From Russula earlei (taxonomy: Eukaryota > Basidiomycota > Agaricomycetes > Russulales > Russulaceae), in contig JAGFNK010000007.1 in assembly GCA_025769875.1 (NCBI GenBank), positions 1 to 64,000 on the forward strand: 64,000 nucleotides of DNA, written 5' to 3'. The notes under the pieces were generated by a model. It was not told the origin of the DNA. It worked only from the letters and a program-made list of their open reading frames with translations, and made no database searches. Every line of letters starts with the position of its first letter. Within the stretch, counting starts at the first letter, position 1. Below, piece after piece: positions 1 through 11,192 of the stretch. Position numbers and translations under genes: made by a program.

Positions 1-386
1 TCAAAGCTAAGGGCAAGATTTATATACATAGAGGCGTGCCCCATGAGTCGGTCGATAAGGTACTGAGGTGTGAGGTGTCCAAAGGATGCTAGCTAAGGAC
101 AAAGAGGGCGTCAGTCTATGCTAAACGAAAAAAAAATAGAGGAAGTGCTTTAAGGCGATTGTGCGTACGCGAGGAGGACGGTCTGTAGCGCAGCGGGAGT
201 GTGTGTGATGCGAGAACGAGGTCGGTGCGTCGTTCGCGGCAAGTCTAGTCTAAGGAAAAAGAAAGTAATAGCAGAAGAGGGTGACGCAAACGCGGGATCT
301 GTTGGACGTGCAGCCGCTAAGTGCCGCGCGAACGGACAATCCGGACCGTACGTGTAAATAATTCGAATTTAGTTATCGTTCGTTTT

Positions 387-522
387 CCTCAGTCTTTTAC
401 ACACAAGACTGAGGTCAGTACTACACATTCCTTTACACTCCTTTAAAGCTAATACTGTACATAGCTATCATCCCTATAGGTTAGATAACTAACCAATACA
501 GTCTTTTACACACAAGACTGAG
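387..522. repeat. Duplicated perfect hairpin flanking an AT-rich spacer
   Basis: A perfect inverted repeat with 10-base arms (CCTCAGTCTT / AAGACTGAGG, loop TTACACAC) lies at 387-414. The same core (CAGTCTT-TTACACAC-AAGACTG) recurs in the same orientation at 500-522. Between them, at 479-494, is another palindrome, GGTTAG-ATAA-CTAACC. The block ends a few bases from the broken end of the CCA-adding-enzyme fragment at 526. It could be a small non-autonomous element or a structured spacer. No transposase or target-site duplication is visible. Confidence 0.6.
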
Positions 523-525
523 CCC

Positions 526-714
526 TTATTCCATAGCTTCAACAGGATCCTCGACGGACATCGTGTGCACGTTGTAAGATAGCGAGTTTATTGTGATGTT
601 TCGACGTAAGGCGTCTTGCAGTGGCGTATCGAACGTCTGGAGCGATCCTTCGATATACGGAAGTCGACCCGACCCCGGCTTGAGTGATTTTCGAGGGGGG
701 ATATTTACAACCAC
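526..714 (-). pseudogene. Fragment of tRNA CCA-adding enzyme (central catalytic segment)
   Basis: On the minus strand this open frame contains TPLQDALRRNITINSLSYNVH followed by SVEDPVEA-like residues. That is the conserved segment of eukaryotic tRNA nucleotidyltransferases (class II CCA-adding enzymes, consensus near TPLEDA-RRDITIN-LFYN). Nothing before or after it continues the protein: the end runs into TAA and then the hairpin block, and the start dissolves into unrelated sequence. It is therefore an isolated exon-sized relic. The missing central part of the broken copy at 51.9-53.3 kb is just this segment, but the two lie 51 kb apart. Confidence 0.6.
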
Positions 715-1520
715 TCGTGCTCCTCGACGGTTCGACCGCTTGCCCTCAGGCTCGGCGTCGCCTCAGTTTCTCACCCAGCTTTTGAAGATGCCTCAGTCAG
801 CTCATCTCTCCTTCGATGATCTCGCCCGTCCCTTTCTCCGCATCCATCCCTTTCACCTTCTTCATTCGTTGTCTTTCATCGTGCCTCAACTCTACCCTTT
901 GGTGCCGCGGGCCTCAAAATTCCCTTCCATCACGCACCCACGCACCTAACGCACTCGCGTCTCACTCGCTGCCGTCTCTGTTGTTCGACGCAGGTGCTTT
1001 TTGCCCTGACACCTCGCGCCGCTGTCGTTGCCACGCTTCCACGGTTTCGCAGACCGTTCTTATGTTATCTAGATCTGACTTCTCTACGATGCTCAGGCTC
1101 CCTTTCTTTATCACGATTTCCTTTCAAACTTTGTTTCTCTATGTGCGTATGGAATGCCTCAGTTACCCTCCCTAATGACAGCTTTTCGCTTCGTGTATAT
1201 CCCTCTCATCTGAGTGCCTCAAGAAACTGTTCAAAAATCTTCATCGTGTCCTCCGTCCTCCGATTTACTCTCTAACTCTCTCTCTTTCTCTCCTTGGGTT
1301 CAGACGGCTTCGCTCTTACTCACCTGCGCGTCCCCGGACACGCTACACTGTTTGGCACCCATTCTCAAGTATAAGCCGCGGCCTGGGCCTGTGCCAAGCT
1401 GAAGCCACCAGTGGGGCCTCGGGCTTCAGTTTTGTAAACTTTTTGCCTGAGCCCCCCACTGCAAAGCCGAGCCGGGCCGACACAACACCACTTTCACTTT
1501 CAGTTTGAATGGTCGGAACT
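715..1520. other. Non-coding CT-rich stretch
   Basis: I see no conserved protein on either strand. The plus strand is pyrimidine-rich and carries several scattered TGCCTCA words, for example near 789, 881, 1155 and 1214. A short block near 1285-1350 containing GCGTCCCC-GACACGCTACAC resembles 57440-57505. The long open frames here have low-complexity Ser/Leu/Arg composition and look like chance frames. Confidence 0.4.
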
Positions 1521-1524
1521 GAAG

Positions 1525-1765
1525 GGAGCACGCACACATATTTTCATGACCATATTAAGGCGATGCATGTTATCTAACGGAATACTACCTGGACAGCTGG
1601 ATATCATATCATGATCTGATTCTCATTGAAGCAACCGCGATTTGAGCAGTTGCTCTCGTATATCGCAATGGGCGATTAGGAGCCCTGACCGAGGAGAGTA
1701 GGGCTGTGTGTCGGGAGAGCATGGACGCGATGAAGAACATAGGGCTATTTGGTTTGGTAATTAGT
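1525..1765 (-). pseudogene. Degenerate ING-gene fragment, copy A
   Basis: The minus strand contains a worn copy of the ING-gene region that encodes the ILARHTAY...YAPI-like stretch of the intact gene at 8453-10044 (here SMLSRHTA followed by a degenerate tail). The flank from about 1500 to 1700, with CAGTTTGA...TGAAGGGAGC and later CTCGTATAT, aligns by eye with 4405-4560. Copies A and B therefore belong to one duplicated segment. It is too short and eroded to encode anything. Confidence 0.5.
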
Positions 1766-2250
1766 CCTCCCCCCAAAGTTCTTCCCAAAGTACACATGAT
1801 AAGGAGCCAGACGAGGAACTATGGTTGTGCCATCTTGTGAAATGTGACTAGCCAATATGGGAACAAAATATGACTAGACCCCCTTCGTCAATCCCAGTGC
1901 CCTATCATACCCAATTGCGTCGCCTTCTCTTGAGTTAACGAGCGAGCCGTTTCCTCTGCCAGTGCTGGAGTCACTTCCCCGTTCAACAGTAGCTTCGCCA
2001 TTAGTCTTGCATCGAATATTGTATACGGGTCCGATCCGAGAAGCCCGAAGCCTCCGTGCTTCATTTGGAGATGGACCCGTAGGGCGTACCGACGACTTCC
2101 TCTCCAATTACAGAGCGGACAGTAGATGTAGAGCGGTAGATGCTGCAGGACGTGTCTTTCTAACTCTTGTCTGCGACCAAAACTTCTCTCGCAATTGGGA
2201 AACGGACAACTTCGCCCATCATAGACAATTACATGTTGGCCAGAGAGCTG
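1741..2250. repeat. Segmental duplication, copy 1 (zinc-finger exon plus 3' flank)
   Basis: This block covers the C2H2-encoding end of the F-box chimera and its 3' flank. It aligns with 6381-6890. Shared landmarks outside the coding region include TTTGGTTTGGTAATTA, a CCAGACGAGG block, TAGCC-ATATGGGAACAAAAT and then the GHW-stop coding end. Because non-coding flank is shared as well, this is a DNA duplication, not convergent protein similarity. Confidence 0.75.
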
Positions 2251-3660
2251 CCGCTCAGCGACGAACTGCTTAATGGATTCCTGGACAGGTCGTGATGGCT
2301 GGAACCCCAGTAAAAAAAGACTTTCTAGTGCAGGCAGTATTTCGGCAACTCCATTGAGTTCTCGTATGGTTGGTGTCACATATGGACCAAATTCCTTGGA
2401 GAGGTACATTTTCTTCACACTTGTGAACGGATGTAGTAGCTCTAACCATTGGGTGCTCTCCATGTCTGGTGGCCAATCTCCATCCGGACAAACGTCGAGG
2501 CGTTCCAAAGTGGAGAACGGATACGAGCTACAGATTTGCGCAATCGATGAAACCTGCCACTCTGGTGTCGTGCATGAGATTCCCAATTCGATATTTGTGT
2601 GATCAGCCGTCTCTGGATCCCCGGCAAGGCTGACTTTGACCAAGCGTTCGGAGAAGGTAATAATTGCTCGTTCGAGTAGATTGAACCTTTCGATGCGGCC
2701 GATGAGTTGGGGTAATTGTGACACATCAAATATCAGTTGATTGAAGAATGTCACCGAGAGGCGGTCAAGTAGAGGGATGTCGATCTGCGCCACGAGGTCT
2801 TCCAAGTACTCGCTGACGCCCGAGAATGAAAGTGAGGTGACGTTGAGGAGGGCAACACGTGTCGGCGGAGGTGCAAGTCGGCTTGCTGGATCGGGGCGAG
2901 ATAAAGGGGAATGGAAGCCGAGATGAACTGTTTCAAGCCTGTTCAACCCGGACAGGCATTTGACCATCGCTTTTGGTGAAATGTATGACATTTTGGAAAG
3001 GTGAAGATTGACAAGATCAGGGGAAGACAAAGGTAGCTTCCGTAATACCTGAATGGGAAGGTTGCCACCCGAAGCGTTCGCAGACGTGGTGCGTCTCCGC
3101 CCAAGAACGAATTCGGAAGTACTGGCACGGATGTATTGATCGACCAACACTCCAGACATGTCAGCGCAGGGAAGGGCTCCTGCATCACTCCCGCGAATCT
3201 TTGCAAGAGTGACGAGTCTTGCATATCGGCGATGTGGATTTCACACACGCGGTAGTTCAACAAGCGGTTTTCGAGTGCGGATATGATATTATCCACACCT
3301 CGCAGCAATCGATTGTCAGCGACTATGACGAGAGGCAAGGCTGGCCAGACATCCAGCATCTTCTTCACAGGTGTGACTTGTGTGCAGACAAGTCGAAGGT
3401 TCAAGCGATGTGATGATCCAAAAATAACGTGCCGCCATCTCCTGCACACGTGTACCAGCGTGTGCCACCAATCGTCGCCTGTGGCTCCACACCTAGAAAA
3501 ATCAAAGATTTCCAAGAGGACGTTGGCGTTGAGTTTTTCGATTGTCGCTTGTCTGTAGTAAAGTTGGCCTGTACCATCCGACTTAATAGATTGGACCTAT
3601 CAGTATACCCAGGCACCCACCTCGACGCTCCTCGAGGCCTGATTTCGGTACGATATCCAT
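1888..3660 (-). CDS. F-box/LRR-like protein with C-terminal C2H2 zinc fingers (chimera; frameshifted)
   Basis: Probable SCF ubiquitin-ligase substrate adaptor. Exon 1 (3660-3621) starts MDIVPKSG. A phase-1 intron (3620-3569, GTGGGT..ACAG) joins it to the F-box exon (NANVLLEIFDF), followed by the WWHTLVHVCRRWRHV block, the basidiomycete KMLDVWPALPL motif and a long LRR-like body. The end is a C2H2 pair: CPFPNC...H-x3-H, then CPLC...H-x4-H, finishing QLGMIGHWD. The F-box paralogue at 55105-56654 matches the body but stops without fingers, while the gene at 6558-7670 carries the same finger module. One base is missing near 3064 (GTGGCAACC against GTGGACAACC in the 63.4-kb paralogue), which breaks the frame mid-gene. 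With it restored the protein would be about 573 residues. It is either a recent pseudogene or an assembly indel. Confidence 0.75.
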
Positions 3661-4404
3661 TCCCACTTCCCACACTCCTAGGCGGTGTCAAGACTCCGAC
3701 GGGTTGGGGAATGAATCCTTGGTCGATCAATAGGGCGACTGATAGGAGTTGGGGCAGGCCAAAAGACGAACGATTCGCAACAGGGACTTTGGTCGTAGTA
3801 CTTGTCAGTAATGAAGGATCGGCCTTGACATTTGATGAATCAAGCAGTCCCTTTTATATTACCCACCCCGCCTTGATGTCGTGAACCTAAAACATAGATG
3901 CGTGGCCCCCCCGTGTCTTCTGCACAGCCCTCCAATCCAAGGAACCCATAGAAAAGATAAGTCATCACCCCAGCAACGGAAGATAAAGAGTTGGACCCTC
4001 ATCACAGAAACACACCTTTAAGTGACGGTGTCAGCCTATTATCTGCTGTTTGAACCCACGCAATCGCGAATGGATGGAGGTTAGTGGGTGTTGTGCCTCA
4101 CCTGAAAAGCGTCATGACCATGATAACAGTCTCACAGCTTGCGCCGCCTGCCGGTGCCTGAGATGGACAGCCTGCAAGAAGGACCCGTAGCAGAAAAGCC
4201 GCCTCATCCGTAGATGGGACCGTGAGATGATGTATCGAATGCTATCGATTGATCGATTTGTTATGACAAAAGGTTTACGACGGACGACAACTTTACCCAC
4301 CTCAATGCACGCTCTTCCCCGCTGCCTGAATAGACACGCTTTGGTAGACTTCCACAATAGGAATCCCCTCTCCGCAGCATTCAAGGACGACTTTGGTACG
4401 ACTT
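3661..4404. other. Upstream region of the F-box chimera, no gene seen
   Basis: It should hold the promoter of the minus-strand F-box gene. Open frames in both directions lack splice sites or recognisable motifs. Confidence 0.4.
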
Positions 4405-4745
4405 TGACTTCAGTTTGACTGAAGGGAGCGCGAACATGACCGCATTTAAGCGCTGATATGCCATCCTACTTGGGCAGTTGGATCACTTGGATGTCTTGGT
4501 CTGGCTGTAGTTGAAGCAGCTGCGGCTTGAGAAGTCGTTCTCGTATATGCAGATGGGCACCTACGAACACTGAGTGCGGAGGGTATAGGCGGTGTGCCGG
4601 GAGAGGATGGGACGCGATGCAGCTACAATAACGGTCAAGTTGATCTTGCCGTCTGAAGTGATGGCACAGACCTTGTCCCTCACCTTCGATTGTGAGACGC
4701 TGAGTTTGATCGGCGATTCGCCCTTGAAGAAGCCACAAGAGCTGT
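4405..4745 (-). pseudogene. Degenerate ING-gene fragment, copy B
   Basis: The minus strand aligns with the intact ING gene over the end of the ING domain. WLLQGRIADQTQRL corresponds to WLLMEVADEAQRL, and PILSRHTAY plus a YENG-like remnant follows in other frames. At least two frame changes and one deletion separate the conserved pieces. No PHD finger is present. Copy A at 1525-1765 is a shorter relic of the same segment. Confidence 0.65.
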
Positions 4746-6380
4746 GGACGCAGTCATCCCTGAGTCCTATTTCGCGCGAACACACGTATTGGTGGATGGT
4801 CTGAGGTTGTCCGTCCAAATTATTCGCTTTCGAGCTACCATGTTTCATATGTTTCCAGAGTGCTTTCACGAACGAATGGCGAGTGCGGCGGGACGTAATA
4901 AACGTCCAGGTGTTTTCAAGAAACAAGAAACGTACGGCACTTGAAACTCCCGCGGTGCAACTCAAAAGGTCCTCAGAGACGAGAATCCACCTGATAGCGA
5001 GAGAAATGTGCCAGCAGAGGCAAATCGATGAAGGATCACGTGGGTTGAACGGTCCAGCGGTCCATGTTCTCCGGCAATAGTTTCCCTATTATATGTTTTT
5101 TTTTAATAATAATCTTTTATTGGGAGCAGTAGAACAACATTCTACTGTATTGAGGTTTCTACGATCTTCAGTTCAGTTTTGATACCTGAAGTGGGTATAC
5201 GTTCTTATCGTATCTTAGGATTCATATCATTTTCAGAGACGACATAATTCCAACCAACGTTATCTTCCATCCACCACTGCGCGCCAACAACGGCCAACTC
5301 GTGTCGTTGTTGTCATGGCCGCAATCGGGGGCGGCACGGGGTGGCAGTTAAACGCCTAGGTGGAGGAACGACTGACGGGCCATCAGTCAGCTGAACATTT
5401 CATCAAGGTCACCGGGTCGAGGTATGCCGTCGTATGCCAATCAACCTTGCCTTGTTAGGTACACGGCGCCATAGTACGCGATCCCGGACTCCACCACTGC
5501 ATCGCCCATATACAACGTCATGTCGGCGGCGAGGTGTACTGGAATGGACGTGGATGGGGCAGCCATGTACTCGTGAGGAAACCCCGCATATGAGCCTTTC
5601 CTGACAGGTTGTTAACATCTACGGCCATAGGACTCTGAAAGCACCGCATCCCGTTCGATCTGCGCAGTTAACCAGAGTGCCGCCCAGTTAGTACCACGGT
5701 GGGGGACCATGCGGGAATCCTGGGTGCCGTAGTTTTTCTCTTTTAAAAGTCCGACCCTGTGCTAGCTAGATTGGAAAGGAACCAAAGGCTCTACTTCTGA
5801 CAATCTCCGTGCCACTGACCTCACTCACGTCCACGCAACAAGAGTGGGAAGGTCCGAAGTGATTTTTAGGTGATCTCGAATCTGGTGGCGCCTAGGTGGA
5901 TCCGAAGCCTTTTTTTCCAGTCTCCGCAACGTTCGAGAGACGGTAGGAGGAGGGAATCGGCATCCATGGTACGACAACAACAGCCTGCCGGCTTCGAGTT
6001 GGCCCCCAACGTGTCATGAGAAGGGTGCTTGACCCGAGTTGTCCGGAGCCGTTGTGACTCACACTTTCCACTTTCCAAACTCGTTGATAAGGACCTTATC
6101 TTTCTCTTCCACATCTTCGATACCAGAAAGGGAGAGGACCCTCAGCCTGCACCTGGTGGCATCGCAACCGTGGATCTCGCCCCTGACACCAGGAATGTGA
6201 ACGGACGGCTCGGTAGTAGACTCCGCCGGTGCCCTCATGCGACTGGTCACGGTGTTCACTACTTTAGTGTGCACATGCCGTGTTGAGGCAGAGCAGCAAG
6301 CTCATAATGCGCAGCGCGTTACAAAAAGAAGTTTTTGTCCATGCAAATATATAGAGTACGACATGGATAGTTCGCTGAAA
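4746..6380. other. Intergenic stretch without recognisable genes
   Basis: I found no conserved protein. There is an AT-rich block at 5081-5130 with an 8-9 base T run and TAATAATAATC. The remaining open frames are short and compositionally random. Confidence 0.4.
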
Positions 6381-6890
6381 ATGACATAGTAGGGCCATTT
6401 CGGTTTGGTAATTACGTGGATGCCACAGGCATACCGCAATTCGCAAAAAAAAAAAAAAAAAAATTCAGAAAAGATAAGGAACCAGACGAGGGACTGTATC
6501 CTGTGAAACGGGTCAGTGTCTAGCCGATATGGGAACAAAATACGACTAGAAGCCCCTTCATTGACGCCAGTGCCCTGCCATGCCCAACTGCGCCGCCCTG
6601 TTTCGGAATGACGAGCGAGCCTCGTTCTCTGCCAGCGCCAGTGTCACTTCCCTGCTCAGCAGCAGCTTCACTATCCGTTTCGCGTCGTATATCGTGTACG
6701 ATCCCGGCTCAGGAACCGGGAGGCCTCCGTGCTTCATTTCGAGATGGACCCGTAGGGCGTACCGACGGTTCCCCGTCCAATTGCAGCGCGCACAGTGGAT
6801 CCAGCGCGGCAGATGCTGCAGGACGTGTCTCTCCAAGTCTTGTGGGCGGCCGAAGCTTCGCCCACAGTTGGGGAACGGACAGATGTCCAT
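6381..6890. repeat. Segmental duplication, copy 2 (zinc-finger exon plus 3' flank)
   Basis: Partner of 1741-2250. It contains the 3' flank (with an A run at 6446-6463 that the other copy lacks) and the C2H2 coding end of the gene at 6558-7670. The coding part is better conserved than the flank, which suggests selection on at least one copy after duplication. Confidence 0.75.
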
Positions 6891-7670
6891 CGCAAACGGG
6901 ATTTCCATCGGCCCAGGGTCGCCGTGGGCGGAGAGGGGAGGGGTGGGCAATGGATGCTCGGGGATCACGGATGACGGAACATGCTGAGGGGCCGGGGCTG
7001 TATTTCTGATGGGAAGATCCTGCGGTGGAGATTAAGAAAGAAAGATATTATAGTTCACAGGGGCACCTACCATATGAGGCAGCGGCTGTGGCGAGATAGC
7101 TGTGTGCGACTGCCAAATTGATTGACGGGAATGGGCCGGGGTCTCGGGTTCACGAGTCATAGACACCTTCGAAGGGTAAGACAAAGCGAACAATAACACA
7201 GAAGGGACGGCGACGTACCCCATGACCAGGGGATAACGCGTGCCACCCCCCACTATGACGTGTGTACACGGTCGTGTTATCGGCGGGGCGAGGGCGAGGG
7301 CTTTGGTAGAAATTGATAGGCACCCGAGTCGTGGAAAACCCTCCCTCGATCCCCGGACGTGCAAGCGTCTGGCCGGTACCCGACTGAGCATACATCTGGG
7401 GATGGCTCAGGACCTGAGCACCGTCGTGCCAACCAGGGTGGAGGTTCGAACCGGGGCGCTGCCTCCGCGGAACGGGGCCAATCCAGGTCGGAGGAAGCTG
7501 GCTGATGATCGCGGGGAGCGTGGCATTTGCGGCCGCTTGGTACGCCTGAGAGGCGACGCGGGGCGCAAGCGGTCAGAAACGGACGTCCATCCGATTCACG
7601 GAGGGTGGGAGCTTACCGACGAAGAGTGACGCGGCAAGCGGCGGGTTCCGTATGGTGAGCGTCCTGACAT
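6558..7670 (-). CDS. C2H2 zinc-finger protein
   Basis: Four exons, all joined in phase 0: 7670-7617 (start MSGRSPYG), 7545-7219, 7166-7071 and 7019-6558. This gives 312 residues. The N-terminal two thirds is Pro/Ser/Gly/Arg-rich with no recognised domain. Residues of about 190-250 hold two zinc fingers, CPFPNC...H-x3-H and CARC...H-x4-H, and the end is QLGMAGHWRQ. The spacing fits a nucleic-acid-binding pair of classical and C2HC-like fingers, so a transcription-factor role is plausible but inferred. All splice sites are canonical and the frame is open throughout. The finger exon is shared with the F-box chimera 3 kb away. This copy, with its own promoter and N-terminus, is the better candidate for the original module. 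Confidence 0.75.
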
Positions 7671-8452
7671 GTTTTTCTTTTTGATGGGAGGTGGAAGGAG
7701 ACGATCGTGGGCTGAAAACGCGACCTTGTACTTATCCCCCCTCTCTCGAGAATGTTGCAGCCGTGTGCAGCGGATGGTCCGCTATTCGTTCGTTATTGAT
7801 CCCGTATTAAGTCGGCACGGGATCGTCGAGAGAGGCTGGATCGGCGATGTGCCAAGGGATCTGGCACTTTGTTCCCCTCGCCGCGCCAATTTCATTTCGG
7901 CACCCAGTGAAAACGTTCCAGAGAGAAAGCCATGCGTTTGCATGACGATATCGCAAGATCCGATCGTAAGCGCCACTGGCGCAGGCGCCAAAGCGAGATC
8001 CACCACATAACACAGTTTGGTCATATGGGACCAAGTAGGTCCCGAATGTTGCTGGCAGACCCTCCTAATGAGAACCCAGGGAGGGGACAGGACGAATGGG
8101 GAAGCAAGTGGCGTTCCCATTTGATATCATTTGAAATGGATTCTTGATCGCGTGAAAAGACGGTTGGAGGGTGCGAAGGAGCAGCAGGGAGACAGCAACA
8201 GGAGGACTTTTTTCTCCCTTGCTTTTAAAATGTGATGGGCTGCCACTGATCCTACTAGCTGTTGGCTTAGGTCGGTCAGCGGGAGGCGAGGTCCTCGAGA
8301 GTCCAGGACACAGCATTATTTCGGGGAGGCTGTGGGTGTCATATCACCCTTTACTTTGTGATGACATCGCGATGAGAAAAAGATCGATGCTGAATAGGCG
8401 GACAAGTAGTGTAACAGTGAGCAGACTATCTCGGACGGACTCGGATTGAAAG
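7671..8452. other. Intergenic: promoter of the zinc-finger gene and 3' side of the ING gene
   Basis: No conserved coding sequence is seen. The left part should contain the promoter of the minus-strand zinc-finger gene. Confidence 0.4.
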
Positions 8453-10044
8453 TCAAGCTGTGGACGGAGCGCGCGCCGAACGAGGGTTCCCGTTATTCGG
8501 ACGGCGACTCCCCCCTCCAGAAGCGGCCGCGCGCGCGATTTTACGTTTGTTCTTCGGTTTAACCCTACATGCCTCGCAGAACCATACGCCCTCAGGGGCC
8601 ACCTCGAGCCCGATGCACCCCAAGTGGAACTGGAGACGACGTCAGCACGCAATCCACCAACCCTCGCACAAAGACAAAGACGGACCCACTCGCGCTCGCA
8701 CTCATTGTCGTCGCATGCGACCATGTCTCCGTAGCTCCCCACTTGACACCAGCAGTACAAACGTCCGTCATCCGCTTCGGCACCATCATCTGCGCCGTCC
8801 GCGGCGTCGACGGGCGTGCCGCTACCAGCACCGGCGCCAACAGTGCCACCGATACCAGGACCAACACCGCCTCCACCCCCATCGACACCGGGGCCGGCCA
8901 GGGTGACTGCATGGGGGACTATTGAGCGCGCAACGGGCATACCCGGGCCTTCCAGTTGTGCGTGCACAGGACCGGACCAATTCCCGACGGCGCTAATAGC
9001 AGGCCCATAGGGCGAGACGTGGGTAGGATGTCCGCTCACCGTCGTAGACGAACCCGAACCGCCCGCGGACGTCGCCGCCATACCCGCCGCGGAGGAGGCC
9101 GCCGCACCCATCACCGCTGCTGCGGATGTACCGCCGTTCCCTACCGGGATCGGAGTTGCGGAAGCCACGGCGGGACGGGAGCGCCTTTTTGCCGCCGGGT
9201 TGCGCGAATTTGAGGGCCGTGACGGGACGGCGCTGGCTGTGCCGGAATACAACGCTGCAGGCGCGGAGATCGGTTGCTGGTGGGAAATGACGGATAGGGA
9301 GCGGAGGGACTCGGTTGGCGAGCCCGCACGGCCGGGCCTATCAGAGGCGGATAAGGGGGTTTCGGTTGTCAGTACGGGGGGGATCGGGGATATTTGACTG
9401 CCCACGAACTTTTTGGAGCGAGCGCCGTTGCGTGAGCGCGAGTTGCCGTTGTCTCCGATTCTGTCTCTTCTCGGCGTCCTGCCTCCCACTGGATCGACGT
9501 CCTCGTCTCGAGGACCTGCGCGCCTCCTCTTGTTCGAGGAGTTCGTCTGGTCGGCTGTGCCTCCGAGCAGGGCGCCGCGCCGTCGCCGGCCGTTTTCGTA
9601 CATGGAGATGGGTGCGTAGGAGCGCGGGGCGATGTGGGGATAGGCGGTGTGACGGGCGAGGATGGACGGGTTGAAGCCGGGGATGTGGAGGAGAAGGGAC
9701 ATCATATTTTCGTTCTGTGCTTTGAGAAAGTCGGCGACCTGGGCGGCGACGCGTATCTTGTCCTCGCCTCCGAGCTTGAGACGTTGAGCCTCGTCGGCGA
9801 CCTCCATAAGGAGCCACATGCGCTGTTGGTTGTGGGAAGAGTTGGTCTCAATCATGTTGATGAGCCGGTTGATCTTCGAGGTCAGGGCGTGGACTGAGGC
9901 GGAGAGGACGGCGTCGAGCTCGCGAAGGTCGGCGAATTGGCGGGAGACATCTGCGGGGAGGCAGTCGAGAGACTGCGTATATTCTGAGAGGAGGGAAAGT
10001 GCATATGCGGTTGACAACGACGCTGGGTCGTTTGTCATAGCCAT
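8453..10044 (-). CDS. ING-family chromatin protein with PHD finger
   Basis: Histone-reader subunit of a histone acetyltransferase or deacetylase complex (Pho23/Yng1/Yng2 family), acting in the nucleus. Exon 1 is 10044-8686 and exon 2 8629-8453, joined in phase 0 across intron 8685-8630, giving 511 residues. The start MAMTND is chosen because the ING domain (LSEYTQSLDCLP ... ADFLKAQNENMMSLLLHIPGF) begins just after it. A long Ser/Gly/Ala-rich linker with basic clusters (KRRRAG, AKRRSR) follows. The PHD finger is split by the intron: CWC...CDDNEC-EREW joins FHLGCIGL and WFCEAC, completing the Cys4-His-Cys3 ligands. A basic tail (KPKNKRK) follows. Two degenerate fragments of this gene lie at 1.5-1.8 and 4.4-4.7 kb. 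Which ING paralogue it is I cannot tell. Confidence 0.92.
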
Positions 10045-10299
10045 CGATGGGAAGGAGGCAACGGGTTGTAATAAGGACGACGACGCAAAGGTGAAGGTGA
10101 GAGTGACGGGCCGGACTTGCCGCTGGGCGGAGACAGACAAATGGTTGGTTGGTATTAGACGGTAATGATACACCTTTCCTATGATACACATCGAATGCGT
10201 GGAATCGTCTAGTGCTCAGCACTGTCCTCTCTGCCGTTGTTAAATTTGAAGGAGACAATGATAACCCATCAGTCTACGCTTGCCCATCACCCCTACATC

Positions 10300-10509
10300 T
10301 CATTTCTTCCCCGACGCCTTGGAGGCGCCCCCCGTTCCACTCTGGTTCGACTTTTTGATTTGATACGATGTTCCGAGCGATGCATACATCGAATGTTGGT
10401 CGCGTGGTGACGAGTGCATCGTCGCAAATGCATGCGGGGCGGACGGCCCGTTGGGGAAGAACCCGATGGAAGGGGCACCGGAGGGGATTCCGAAGGTTTG
10501 AGAAGGCAT
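10300..10509 (-). CDS. Small unrecognised protein (69 aa)
   Basis: A 69-residue open frame starting MPSQTFGIPSG and ending ASKASGKK. It is rich in Ser, Gly, Pro and Ala, with no transmembrane or signal segment. Support is contextual: upstream on the minus strand there is a TATA-like element (10568-10576) and a CT-rich leader, spaced as in many fungal promoters, and the frame begins right after them. I recognise no family. It could be a short orphan gene or a leader of something else. Confidence 0.4.
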   Translation of the reverse strand: MPSQTFGIPSGAPSIGFFPNGPSAPHAFATMHSSPRDQHSMYASLGTSYQIKKSNQSGTGGASKASGKK

Positions 10510-10564
10510 TGCTTGTGATGCGCCTGTTTTCGAAGAGAGAGAGGGATCGACGGATTAGGGAATA

Positions 10565-10578
10565 TAGAATATATAGAC
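10565..10578 (-). promoter_or_regulatory. TATA-like element of the small gene
   Basis: Reading the minus strand, CTATATATTCTATATT lies about 55-70 bases before the ATG at 10509, followed by a CT-rich stretch. Confidence 0.4.
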
Positions 10579-11192
10579 CGGATGCGGTGCAGAGTGGGGT
10601 AGATTTGGATAAGAACGGAGGGGCGGCACCGCGACCGCGACCGACGAAAAATGTGGGGTGTGGTGGTATGTGCAACAAGTGGACGTAGGCCAAGCCTGAC
10701 TGGGGAACAAGGGCCTCGACGCGGGGCTTGTATATGGGGCAGAAGGGTAGCAACCGAAACGTGCGGTGGGCAACAATCGTTTGCAATTGTGTCCAAGTCG
10801 CGATTGTTCGCTGTCGTCGCGAAGGCGAAGGGCTGCGTTGACACTGTCTCTTTGAAGGTTCCCTTTTTGTGTGGCCCCATTATATATGCCAGAAAGATCG
10901 TATTCGCCGCGGATGAGCACCACAAGAGCGCCACGGGACGAAATACCAGGATTTCCATTTTCAAGGCGGCATTGTTTCCCAAAGAGGCAGGTGCGATGGC
11001 TCGGTGGGCAAGGGTGCCATATTTGGATGAAGGACATACCGCATTTGGATCAAAGACAGTCTCGCTTAACGACACCGCTGTTTATCAGTAACGTGAAGAC
11101 ATGCACAGAATGCCCAACAATTAATCGCAGAAAATACAAAAAAAGCATAAGGTATGCGGCGCGACCAAGCGGTGTGAGCCTGGCATCGTCTC

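Noticed and set aside
10293..11075. 260-codon minus-strand open frame
   Set aside because: His/Arg/Pro-rich random composition, no homology, and it crosses the promoter of the small gene at 10300-10509.
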